Source: an uncultured Flavobacteriales bacterium
Lineage (GTDB): Bacteria > Bacteroidota > Bacteroidia > Flavobacteriales > Flavobacteriaceae
DNA: 56,732 nucleotides
Direction of reading: 5' to 3'
Assembly: GCA_913063255.1 (NCBI GenBank)
Contig: CAJXYJ010000004.1
Coordinates: 1-56,732, forward strand
The position numbers were made by a program, and so were the translations under genes. A model generated the notes under the pieces. It ran no database searches. It was not told where the DNA came from and saw only the letters and a program-made list of their open reading frames with translations. Positions 17,445 through 25,385 of this stretch are shown one piece after another. Numbering within the stretch: position 1 is the stretch's first letter; each line of letters starts with the position of its first letter.

Positions 17445-18905
17445 TTGAGCATCTTCAAAAAACTCTTTAAACAAACATTTATTTATGGCTTAGCGACTGT
17501 GTTACCACGGGCATTAGCTATATTTTTAGTTCCACTTTATGTATTGGTTTTAGGGAAGGAGCAATTTGGAATTTATGCATCCTTAATGGCTTTTTTAATT
17601 CTGGGGAACGTTATGCTTTCTTATGGAATGGAAACTGCCTTTTTTAGATTTATTAATCGAGAGGAGTTTCAAAAGGAAAAAGTACAATCCACAGCCCTTA
17701 CTTCGCTTTTAATTTCAACACTTCTTTTTTTATCTATTGCTTTATTTGCAAGAGAAAAACTGGCTTCTTTTTTAGAGTTTAAAACAGAATATGTTTCCTA
17801 TGGTATCTTAATTCTTGCTTTAGACGCATTGGCGGTAATTCCATTTGTTTGGTATCGAGCTCATGAGAAACCCATGCGATATGCTTTTATTAAAATATTT
17901 AATGTCTGTATCAACTTAGGGTTCAATTTATTTTTCTTTTTGGTTTTACCAATTTGGGCAGAAAAAGAAACCAATTCTATTTGGAATTCTATCTATCTAG
18001 AAGAAGGAAAAGTAGCCTATGTGTTTATAGCAAACTTAATAGCAAGTGGGATTACATTTTTAATCCTATTACCAATTTATTTTAAAGTTAGAATTTCTTT
18101 TGATAAAATTATTTGGAAAAAAATGATACGCTATGCCTTTCCTGTGTTAATAGCTGGTATTGCATTTTCAATAAACGAAGCCTTCGATAAAATTTTATTA
18201 AAATACCTTTTACCCTCAGATATTGCAGATGCTGAAGTTGGAGTTTATGCAGCTTGTTATAAACTAGGAGTTTTTATGACCCTATTTGCAACAGCTTTTA
18301 GATTGGGGATAGAACCTTTTTTCTTTAACCATTCCAAACATGAAAACGCAAAACAAACCTATGCTACCATCACCAAATACTTTACAGTTATAGGAAGCTT
18401 AATACTTTTATTTGTGGTGGTTTATTTAGATATTTTTAAACGAATTTTAATTCCAGACCCTTCCTTTTGGGACGCTATAGTTATTGTTCCAATTATTTTG
18501 TTAGCCAATTTATGTTTAGGAATTTATCACAATCTCTCGGTATGGTATAAAGTAACCGATCGCACAAAATATGGAGCTTATATTTCAGTAATAGGGGCTT
18601 TAATAACTTTAATTCTTAATTTTGCATTAATACCAATCATAAGTTATAAAGGGTCAGCAATTGCAACTTTAGCGGCTTATGGAAGTATGATGGTAATATC
18701 TTACTTCATTGGAAAAAAATACTATGCGGTCCCATACGACTTAAAAAAAATAGGATTTTACTTATTGCTATCCGTAGTATTTTCGGTATTTTCATTCTAT
18801 ATTTTTGAAGGTAATTTGTGGTTAGGAACGGCACTATTATTGGTGTTTATCGCAATGATATATTTTTCTGAAAAGAAGGAAATAAAACAGATTTTGAAAA
18901 GATAG
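17445..18905 (+). CDS. polysaccharide flippase (Wzx / MOP superfamily)
   Basis: A 486-residue membrane protein with 12-14 predicted helices, of the oligosaccharide flippase (Wzx-like) branch of the MOP superfamily. The N-terminus FKQTFIYGLATVLPRALAI and the region AKQTYATITKYFTVIG are typical. It should flip a lipid-linked glycan across the inner membrane. The start is a TTG at 17445, fixed by the conserved N-terminal amphipathic segment; no ATG is available before the first helix. A polymerase or other glycan genes are not adjacent; the next genes are dut and a nucleotidyltransferase. Confidence 0.88.
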   Translation: MSIFKKLFKQTFIYGLATVLPRALAIFLVPLYVLVLGKEQFGIYASLMAFLILGNVMLSYGMETAFFRFINREEFQKEKVQSTALTSLLISTLLFLSIALFAREKLASFLEFKTEYVSYGILILALDALAVIPFVWYRAHEKPMRYAFIKIFNVCINLGFNLFFFLVLPIWAEKETNSIWNSIYLEEGKVAYVFIANLIASGITFLILLPIYFKVRISFDKIIWKKMIRYAFPVLIAGIAFSINEAFDKILLKYLLPSDIADAEVGVYAACYKLGVFMTLFATAFRLGIEPFFFNHSKHENAKQTYATITKYFTVIGSLILLFVVVYLDIFKRILIPDPSFWDAIVIVPIILLANLCLGIYHNLSVWYKVTDRTKYGAYISVIGALITLILNFALIPIISYKGSAIATLAAYGSMMVISYFIGKKYYAVPYDLKKIGFYLLLSVVFSVFSFYIFEGNLWLGTALLLVFIAMIYFSEKKEIKQILKR

Positions 18906-19030
18906 AAATGCCCCCTCGAGCATTACTAAGAACAAAATATATTTTGTTTCGAAGGTATGAAGCGTAGATTCTCGAGAGGTTGTTATAATTAAAAACCAAA
19001 AGTTCTCGACTGCGCTCGAACGGACATAAA
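18906..19030. repeat. dispersed intergenic repeat (TCGA-rich)
   Basis: The gap between the flippase and dut holds CCCCTCGAG and TTCTCGAGAGG words and the 18-mer-like unit TCTCGACTGCGCTCGA at 19010-19025. The same unit recurs at 20680-20695, and a fragment, AAGCGCAGTCGA in inverted sense, lies at about 48379-48390. These are imperfect palindromes of a dispersed family common in flavobacterial intergenic DNA, with no coding potential. Confidence 0.6.
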
Positions 19031-19042
19031 TTTAAAATAGAA

Positions 19043-19477
19043 GTGAATATAAAAATAATAAACAAATCCAGTCATACTTTGCCTAATTATGAAACTCTTG
19101 CTTCAGCAGGAATGGATTTGAGAGCAAACCTAGAAGAATCGGTAAGCATAAAACCATTAGAAAGAACTATTATTAAAACAGGTCTTTTTATAGAACTACC
19201 CATAGGTATTGAAGCACAAGTCCGCCCTCGAAGTGGACTTGCAGCAAAAAATGGGGTCACTGTTTTAAATGCCCCTGGAACTATCGATGCGGATTATCGT
19301 GGGGAAATTGGAGTGATATTAATAAATCTATCTAACGAAGAATTTGTCGTAGAAAACGGAGAGCGTATCGCACAATTAATTATCGCTAAACATGAAAGAG
19401 CAGTATGGGAAGAGGTAGAAGTTTTGGGAGAAACAAAACGGGGTGAAGGTGGATTTGGTAGTACTGGAGTAAAATAA
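19043..19477 (+). CDS. dut: dUTP diphosphatase
   Basis: A 144-residue trimeric dUTPase that hydrolyses dUTP to dUMP and keeps uracil out of DNA. All five motifs are present: [36 protein letters not shown] and the C-terminal [11 protein letters not shown]-loop-like arm. The start is a GTG at 19043, which gives the standard N-terminus. It precedes a nucleotidyltransferase and envelope genes. Confidence 0.96.
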   Translation: MNIKIINKSSHTLPNYETLASAGMDLRANLEESVSIKPLERTIIKTGLFIELPIGIEAQVRPRSGLAAKNGVTVLNAPGTIDADYRGEIGVILINLSNEEFVVENGERIAQLIIAKHERAVWEEVEVLGETKRGEGGFGSTGVK

Positions 19478-19480
19478 TAA

Positions 19481-19595
19481 ATTCCTGCAAAAGCAGGAAT
19501 CTCCTGAAAAAAGAAATAAGGACTCTTTATTCATGGAGAAATATTAAGAATTAAAATTAGAAGTTAAATTAAAAAGATCCCTGCCTTCGCAGGGA
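19481..19595. repeat. pair of GCAGG hairpin repeats between dut and the nucleotidyltransferase
   Basis: Two short hairpins of one family: ATTCCTGC-AAAA-GCAGGAAT (19481-19500) and TCCCTGC-CTTC-GCAGGGA (19578-19595). The second ends six bases before the ATG at 19602 and would fold in the 5' leader of that gene. They look like halves of one dispersed element, with AT-rich non-coding DNA between. Confidence 0.65.
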
Positions 19596-19601
19596 ATAAA
19601 T

Positions 19602-20618
19602 ATGAAAATAATAGTTCCAATGGCAGGTCGTGGTTCACGATTACGCCCACACTCGTTAACAGTTCCAAAACCATTAATACCGGTTGCAGGAAAGCCTATT
19701 GTTCATCGTTTGGTGGCAGATATTGCCAATTTATTAAATGAACCTATTGAAGAAATTGCCTTTATTTTAGGCGATCCGGCATTTTTTGGTGATGAAGTTG
19801 TAGAAAGTTTAAAAGTTTTAGCTTCTCAACTTGGAGCCAAAGCTAGTATATACAGGCAGTTGGATCCATTAGGAACTGGACATGCTATTATGTGTGCTGA
19901 GGAGTCTCTTTCAGGCCCAGCGGTTATTGCTTATGCAGATACTTTAATTAAAGCTAATTTCGATTTAGACAAAGATGCAGATAGTGTTATTTGGACTAAA
20001 AAAGTTGCCAACCCTGAAGCATATGGAGTGGTAAAATTAAATGATAATGATGAAATTGTAGAGTTAGTTGAAAAGCCCGAAAACTTTGTAAGTGATCAAG
20101 CTGTAATTGGAATATACTATTTTAAAGAAGTAGGAGTTCTTAAAAATGAATTGCAATATGTAATTGAGAATAACATTATTAATGGGGGTGAATATCAAAT
20201 TAATGATGGGATTAAACGAATGATGCAAGATGGAAAGATATTTAAAACAGGTACTGTAGAAGAATGGATGGATTGTGGAAATAAAGAAATAACGATTGAA
20301 ACCAACCGTAGAATGTTAGGCTTTTTAGCGGAAAGTAAAGAAGATTTAATTTCTGACGATACCGAATTAACTAATTCAAAAATTATAGAACCTTGTTTTA
20401 TTGGTAAAGGAGTAAAACTTACAAATAGTACAGTGGGTCCTTTTGCTTCTATAGGGGATAACACAATAATTGAGGATAGTAACGTTAAAAATAGTATAAT
20501 CCAAACGCACACAGTGATTAAAAATGCTACTTTAGACAACGCAATGATTGGAAATCATGCAATGTTTGATGGAAAGTTTACCAACGTGAGTATTGGGGAT
20601 TATTCGGCATTAAAATAA
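19602..20618 (+). CDS. sugar-phosphate nucleotidyltransferase with left-handed beta-helix tail
   Basis: A 338-residue enzyme with an N-terminal GT-A nucleotidyltransferase domain (signature PMAGRGSRLRPHSLTVPKPL, residues 5-24) and a C-terminal hexapeptide beta-helix from about residue 245 (units such as NSKIIEPCFIGKGV). It resembles glucose-1-phosphate thymidylyl- or mannose-1-phosphate guanylyltransferases; the substrate cannot be fixed by eye. The product would be an activated sugar for surface glycans, in keeping with the flippase upstream. Confidence 0.88.
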   Translation: MKIIVPMAGRGSRLRPHSLTVPKPLIPVAGKPIVHRLVADIANLLNEPIEEIAFILGDPAFFGDEVVESLKVLASQLGAKASIYRQLDPLGTGHAIMCAEESLSGPAVIAYADTLIKANFDLDKDADSVIWTKKVANPEAYGVVKLNDNDEIVELVEKPENFVSDQAVIGIYYFKEVGVLKNELQYVIENNIINGGEYQINDGIKRMMQDGKIFKTGTVEEWMDCGNKEITIETNRRMLGFLAESKEDLISDDTELTNSKIIEPCFIGKGVKLTNSTVGPFASIGDNTIIEDSNVKNSIIQTHTVIKNATLDNAMIGNHAMFDGKFTNVSIGDYSALK

Positions 20619-20631
20619 TGTAATATGTACT

Positions 20632-20698
20632 CTCGAGCGCTGTCGAGGGGTTTTTTCAAAATCAGAAATCATAAATAGGTCTCGACTGCGCTCGACCA
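20632..20698. repeat. dispersed TCGA-rich repeat with terminator-like hairpin
   Basis: CTCGAGCGCTGTCGAG (from about 20634) forms a small stem followed by GGGGTTTTTT, which may terminate the nucleotidyltransferase transcript. About 45 bases on, GTCTCGACTGCGCTCGA with AGAC after it repeats the unit seen near 19010. The element ends just before the TTG start of the TPR gene at 20708. Confidence 0.55.
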
Positions 20699-20707
20699 GA
20701 CAAAAAT

Positions 20708-22081
20708 TTGAATATAAAAGCTAAATATCTTTTACTGTTTCTTTTTGGAATATTTCAATTTCATACATCTTCCTACGCACAAGAAATTGAAAGCCCACCC
20801 ACAGATGATTTGGGAAATGTAAGTGATGCCTTTCAGGAAAACTTTTTTGAAGCCTTAAAACAAAAGGGAATTGAGAATTATGAATTGGCATTAAAGGCTT
20901 TGGAAAAGGCCAAAATAGCTGCTAAAGGAGATAAAGAAGCAGTAGCGGTAGTACATTTTGAAATGGGGAAGAATCTAGCAAAACTTAAACGTAATGCAGA
21001 AGCCGAAACTAATTTCAATAAAGTTTTAGAATGGGATCCAAACAAGGTTGAAGTGATAGAAGCACTCTACGATTTATATTTCGATGAAAAAGATTATCAA
21101 GCTGCTATTGTTGTGGTAAAGAAGTTAATTGTATTTGATACCGACTATAAGGAAGATTTGGCAAACCTTTATAATCGAACCAAACAATACGATAAAGCCT
21201 TAAAGCTTTTAGATGAATTAGACATAGAGTGGGGAGAAAGTAGTTATAGAAATACCTTACGTTCACAAATTTATAGAGTTACAGGTAATACGTCTAAAGA
21301 GATTAATAATCTCGAATCTCGAATTGAGAATAATCCAAAAAGTGAAAAGGAATATTTAAAATTGATTTATCTATATAGTGATGAAGGAGATGTACAAAAA
21401 GCCTTTATCACCGCTAAAGAACTTTTAAAACAAAAGCCAAACTCACAGTTAGTTCATTTGGCATTATATAAATTTTACTTAGAAGAAGGAAATTTCCAAG
21501 AAGCAATAAAATCTATAAAAATTGTGTTTAATTCTCAAGAAATTGAAAGCAAAAGCAAGAACAGTGTATTAGAAGATTTTTTAAATTTTACTGACAAGAA
21601 TTCAGAATTAGAATTTGATTTAAAAGAGATTGTATCCTCTTTTAAAGAACAAAGCAATAGTCAAACATATATGTTATTAGGAGATTATTTTCTTTCTAAA
21701 GATGAAAAAGAAGAAGCATTAAATTATTATCTAATTGGAATAGAAAAGAATTCTCAGAATTTTGGATTGTTGAAAAACACATTATTATTGCAAATTGAAA
21801 CTAAGAAGTATAAGGAGGCTTCAGAATTGAGTTTAGAAGGGTTAGATATTTTTCCAGCACAACCTTTATTGTACCTAATAAACGGAGTATCAAATAATAG
21901 TTTAGATCAACCAGAACAAGCTATTGAAAGTTTAGAAACAGGACTGGATTATTTATTAGATGACCTTAAAATGGAATACGATTTTTATCAGCAATTAACC
22001 CTATCCTATACTTTAAAAGGGGATTCAAAAAAGGCAAATATGTATACTAAAAGAGCTTCAGATTTAAACCTAAGCAATTAA
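20708..22081 (+). CDS. exported tetratricopeptide-repeat protein
   Basis: A 457-residue protein with a signal peptide (residues 1-24, ending SYAQ) and about nine TPR-like helical hairpins from residue 50 to the end (for example AVVHFEMGKNLAKLKRNAEA). The start is a TTG at 20708, needed for a complete signal peptide. It is followed within 13 bases by a DUF4292 lipoprotein and then an EnvC-like protein, a group that looks like an envelope assembly operon. TPR domains bind proteins; the partner is not known. Confidence 0.82.
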   Translation: MNIKAKYLLLFLFGIFQFHTSSYAQEIESPPTDDLGNVSDAFQENFFEALKQKGIENYELALKALEKAKIAAKGDKEAVAVVHFEMGKNLAKLKRNAEAETNFNKVLEWDPNKVEVIEALYDLYFDEKDYQAAIVVVKKLIVFDTDYKEDLANLYNRTKQYDKALKLLDELDIEWGESSYRNTLRSQIYRVTGNTSKEINNLESRIENNPKSEKEYLKLIYLYSDEGDVQKAFITAKELLKQKPNSQLVHLALYKFYLEEGNFQEAIKSIKIVFNSQEIESKSKNSVLEDFLNFTDKNSELEFDLKEIVSSFKEQSNSQTYMLLGDYFLSKDEKEEALNYYLIGIEKNSQNFGLLKNTLLLQIETKKYKEASELSLEGLDIFPAQPLLYLINGVSNNSLDQPEQAIESLETGLDYLLDDLKMEYDFYQQLTLSYTLKGDSKKANMYTKRASDLNLSN

Positions 22082-22094
22082 TTAAAACAATAAA

Positions 22095-22871
22095 ATGAAT
22101 TTTAAAATAGTCTACTTTATAATAATTTCATTTTCATTGATTTCTTGTGGAGGAAGCAAAGTAATGAATGAATCTAACCAAGCCAATAGTAGTCTATCCC
22201 CAAAAAACATAATAAAAACACATCAAGCAGCTTCACCAGATTTTTCTACATTGGCTGCACGGATGCATGTGACTTATGAAGAAGGAGATAAGATGCAAAG
22301 TATTGCGGTTAGTTTACGAATGGAAAAAGACAATAAGATCTGGGTAAAGGCTTCTTTATTAGGAATTACTTTGGCTAAAGCATTGATTACACCCGAAAAG
22401 GTAAGTTATTACGAATCGATTTCAAACACCTATTTTGATGGCGATTTTTCATTATTAAGCGAATGGTTAGGAACCGATATAGATTTTCAAAAAGCGCAAG
22501 CAATATTACTGGGACAATCTATTTTTGATTTAGAGACTAAGTATCAATCTACAGTAATTGTAAATAAATATAAGTTACAACCCAAAATACAATTAAATAA
22601 TTTTATTTTTTCACTATTGCTAAATCCTGAAAACTTTAAAATTTCTTCCGAAACACTTTCCCAACCAAAAGACGAAAGAATGTTTACCGTAAATTATGGG
22701 AAATATCAAAAAATTGAAGGAGGATATTATCCCTCACAAATTAATATTATCGCTACGCAAAAGGGTTCTAAAACTAAAATTGCCGTAAATTATAAAAAAA
22801 TCGATCATAATGCTGCAATAAGATTTCCGTTTACAATACCTAAAGGTTATGAAGAAATTCAATTAAATTAG
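22095..22871 (+). CDS. DUF4292 lipoprotein
   Basis: A 258-residue lipoprotein; signal peptide with lipobox ISC at residue 18 followed by GGSK. The mature domain (DUF4292) is beta-rich, from the segment FSTLAARMHVTYEEGDK near residue 50, and resembles outer-membrane lipoprotein-handling folds of the LolA/LolB type. That functional link is inference. It ends directly at the start of the EnvC-like gene (no gap). Confidence 0.8.
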   Translation: MNFKIVYFIIISFSLISCGGSKVMNESNQANSSLSPKNIIKTHQAASPDFSTLAARMHVTYEEGDKMQSIAVSLRMEKDNKIWVKASLLGITLAKALITPEKVSYYESISNTYFDGDFSLLSEWLGTDIDFQKAQAILLGQSIFDLETKYQSTVIVNKYKLQPKIQLNNFIFSLLLNPENFKISSETLSQPKDERMFTVNYGKYQKIEGGYYPSQINIIATQKGSKTKIAVNYKKIDHNAAIRFPFTIPKGYEEIQLN

Positions 22872-24110
22872 ATGATTAACCTACGAACATTTTTCTTTCT
22901 AATATTTTCTCTATTTCTGCTAACTTCAGCTGTAGCACAAGTAGATAAACAAAAACAATTAGAAGAAAAAAGGCAATCTCTATTAAGCGAAATTAAACAA
23001 ATAAACACCCTTTTATTTAATACAAAACGGGAAGGAAAATCGGTTCTAACTCAAGTGGAAAATTTAGACAGTAAAATCAATACGCGTCAAAATTTAATAA
23101 GAGTTACGAATCAACAAGCAAATTTATTGTCAAGAGAAATTAACGACAACCTTAGTAAAATTGATCATTTACGAAGTGAGTTAAAAGAACTGAAAGAGGA
23201 CTATGCTTCCATGATTTTAAAATCCTATAAAAGTAAATCCACACAGAGTAGGATTATGTTTATTATGTCTTCAGAAAACTTCTTACAAGCCTATAAGCGG
23301 TTTCAGTATATGAAGCAATATGCAAAACATCGCAAATTGCAAGGGGAAAGTATAAAAGAAAAAACCACCACACTTCAAGAATTAAATGCGGGATTAATAG
23401 CACAAAAAAAACAAAAACAAGTTTTAATTGACGAAAATAAAGTGGCGAAAACGAAACTTTCCAAAGAAAAGAAGGATCAGGAAGAGCTTATTGCAACTTT
23501 AAAGAAAGATGAAGGGAAATATGCTAACAAGATAAATAAAAAGCAAAAAGAAGCTGATAAAATAGATAAAGAAATAGAAAAATTAATTAGAGATGCTATA
23601 GCAGCCTCTAATGTAAAAAACGCTAATAAAGGTGGATCTGCTACACCAAAATCTTCTAAAACTTTTGCATTAACTGCAGAGGCAAAAGCCTTGGCTGCAG
23701 ACTTTACAAACAACAAAGGTAAATTACCCTGGCCTGTAAAAAATGGAGTTGTGGTTAAACGTTTTGGGAATACAAGACATCCCCAGTTACCCAATGTAAC
23801 CACTTACTGTAGTGGCGTAGAAATTGCTACAGAAATCAAATCGAAAGCAAGAGCAGTATTTAATGGCGAGGTGATGGAAATTCAGAAAATAAAAGGTGCA
23901 AATAATGCCATTTACATACAACATGGTAATTATATCACGGTGTATCAGAATATGATAGACGTCCTTGTAAAAAAAGGAGATAAAATTACTACCAAACAAA
24001 ATTTAGGAACTGTTTACACAAAGTCTAGCACTGGGAAAACTGTTCTTAAATTTTTGGTTTATAAAAATGCTACCAAAATGAATCCAGCGAGTTGGGTTTA
24101 TAAGATGTAA
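22872..24110 (+). CDS. EnvC-like murein hydrolase activator (degenerate LytM domain)
   Basis: A 412-residue periplasmic protein with signal peptide (1-23, ending AVAQ), a long coiled coil (about 24-255), and a C-terminal M23/LytM domain (about 290-412). The metal ligands of active M23 peptidases are missing: where HxGxD would be there is CSGVEI, and the HxH strand reads LKFLVYK. So it is more likely an activator of amidases than an enzyme, like E. coli EnvC. Its place after the TPR and DUF4292 genes fits division or envelope work. Confidence 0.87.
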   Translation: MINLRTFFFLIFSLFLLTSAVAQVDKQKQLEEKRQSLLSEIKQINTLLFNTKREGKSVLTQVENLDSKINTRQNLIRVTNQQANLLSREINDNLSKIDHLRSELKELKEDYASMILKSYKSKSTQSRIMFIMSSENFLQAYKRFQYMKQYAKHRKLQGESIKEKTTTLQELNAGLIAQKKQKQVLIDENKVAKTKLSKEKKDQEELIATLKKDEGKYANKINKKQKEADKIDKEIEKLIRDAIAASNVKNANKGGSATPKSSKTFALTAEAKALAADFTNNKGKLPWPVKNGVVVKRFGNTRHPQLPNVTTYCSGVEIATEIKSKARAVFNGEVMEIQKIKGANNAIYIQHGNYITVYQNMIDVLVKKGDKITTKQNLGTVYTKSSTGKTVLKFLVYKNATKMNPASWVYKM

Positions 24111-24115
24111 ATAAA

Positions 24116-24730
24116 TTGTTAAGATTATTTAAATACATAGAGAGAGGGTTACTATTAATTATTCTTACAATAAGTATTATTTCTTGTTCAATTTTTGAAA
24201 AAGGATATTATGATAAGAATAATCAATATGTTCCAAAAAACCCGAAGTTTAAATTAAAAGATAAATCGAATAACATAATTCCTGCAAATCTTGATACGAT
24301 AAATACTTATAGACTTCATTATGTATATTACGATGGATTAGAAACCTATCCTAATGATTCATACAGTTCACCATCAAGTACACCAAATGAATTAACTAAA
24401 TATAATGAATATTTAAAATTTTATATCAAGGGAAGATGTTCATCTTTTCTGAAGCCATTAAGAGATAGTTTGGGAAGCCCTTACTTAATTAACAACTTGG
24501 ATATGAAGCCAAATTCATCCTATAGTAAGAATTATTATTATAGCGAAGATGGTAATAGTATAGATATAGAAACCTTTGTTTATGGTCTAGGTTATGGAAG
24601 GTATCTAAAGTTTAAATATATTCTTAAGGAAACTGGAGATACAATAACTCAAGTTTACAATAATACTGTCTCAATTTATGTAAAAGAAATTCTGCCCCCT
24701 GAATGGAAACAATACCCTACAGATTGGTAA
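24116..24730 (+). CDS. hypothetical lipoprotein
   Basis: A 204-residue protein with a lipobox at SIISC (residue about 23) after a hydrophobic segment. The start is a TTG at 24116, five bases after the EnvC-like stop. The mature part is polar and tyrosine-rich with beta-strand character (YKLKD-, YRLHYVYYDG-type segments). I do not recognise a family. It may be a later addition to the operon. Confidence 0.6.
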   Translation: MLRLFKYIERGLLLIILTISIISCSIFEKGYYDKNNQYVPKNPKFKLKDKSNNIIPANLDTINTYRLHYVYYDGLETYPNDSYSSPSSTPNELTKYNEYLKFYIKGRCSSFLKPLRDSLGSPYLINNLDMKPNSSYSKNYYYSEDGNSIDIETFVYGLGYGRYLKFKYILKETGDTITQVYNNTVSIYVKEILPPEWKQYPTDW

Positions 24731-24761
24731 CCTATACTACATATAAATTGATAGGAGCTTG

Positions 24762-24968
24762 TTAACAACACTCCTTATCTCCAGTATCCTTTACCCCTAA
24801 TTTTTTAAGAATTCCTTCCATCAGGCACCATTTGGTAAATGAGGATTGTAATAAATTGGCCCCTACAAATAGGGTAAACCACAACCAGTTTTGGTTAACG
24901 TAAATAGCGAGTAGGACACTAATTATAATAAATGTTCCTGCAATTGCTTTAATAAATCTGTTAATCAT
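24762..24968 (-). CDS. DUF2892 (YgaP-like) small membrane protein
   Basis: A 68-residue protein with two membrane helices (about 8-25 and 28-45) and a C-terminal tail ending DKECC. It belongs to DUF2892, the membrane part of the rhodanese YgaP of E. coli. It is the last gene of the leftward RND efflux operon, 11 bases after the PII-like gene. A second DUF2892 protein occurs at 36401-36607 in the sulfur region. Confidence 0.82.
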   Translation of the reverse strand: MINRFIKAIAGTFIIISVLLAIYVNQNWLWFTLFVGANLLQSSFTKWCLMEGILKKLGVKDTGDKECC

Positions 24969-24979
24969 AATTCTTTTTT

Positions 24980-25285
24980 TTAAAGGGATCTTTCAATAGG
25001 TATAACCACAGCCTTTACAGGGTTCTTGGTTTCCATGTTGTTATTAAACTCTTCTAGTAAATTAAAAAGCGAATCAATTTTATCTTCTTCTGTAAAAGAA
25101 AATAGCATAATAGAATTTGTTCCACTTTTTTCTGACGCAAACCAATTTGTTGAAACCAATACAGAAGAATTTTTTTTATGTCCTCCAATTTCAGATTCAC
25201 TAAAACTTTCAATTTTTGATTCCTTAAACATTTGAATAATATCATTGTGAAATTCTTCAACCGAGGTTACTAATAATAATTTCAT
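24980..25285 (-). CDS. PII-like small protein linked to the RND efflux operon
   Basis: A 101-residue soluble protein with the alternating beta-alpha-beta pattern of PII-like/DUF3240 proteins (MKLLLVTSVEEFHNDIIQMF, then NSIMLFSFTEEDKIDSLFNLL, then KAVVIPIERSL). Such proteins are found beside heavy-metal RND pumps and may sense metal or gate the pump. The assignment is by pattern and neighbourhood, not strong sequence identity. It follows the pump gene after a 100-base gap that holds a dispersed repeat. Confidence 0.6.
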   Translation of the reverse strand: MKLLLVTSVEEFHNDIIQMFKESKIESFSESEIGGHKKNSSVLVSTNWFASEKSGTNSIMLFSFTEEDKIDSLFNLLEEFNNNMETKNPVKAVVIPIERSL

Positions 25286-25306
25286 TTCTTTTTTAAATTA
25301 AAGGTT

Positions 25307-25377
25307 TTTGTCATTCAGAGCGAAGCGAAGAATCTCGTAGAAAGATTCTTCAGTCGTGCCTCCTTCTGAATGACAAA
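25307..25377. repeat. dispersed inverted repeat in the RND operon
   Basis: Ends are a perfect 13-base inverted repeat, TTTGTCATTCAGA (25307-25319) and its complement (25365-25377). The interior has AGCGAAGCGAAGAATCT and a second small inverted repeat GAATCT/AGATTC. This is a dispersed intergenic element known in many Bacteroidota genomes. It lies between the pump gene and the PII-like gene, where the hairpin might lower downstream expression. Confidence 0.75.
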
Positions 25378-25385
25378 TAAATTGT

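Noticed and set aside
24751-24776. GGAG...CTCC hairpin at the convergent ends of 24730 and 24762
   Set aside because: Short stem, no T-run and overlap with the coding end of the DUF2892 gene; not convincing as a terminator.
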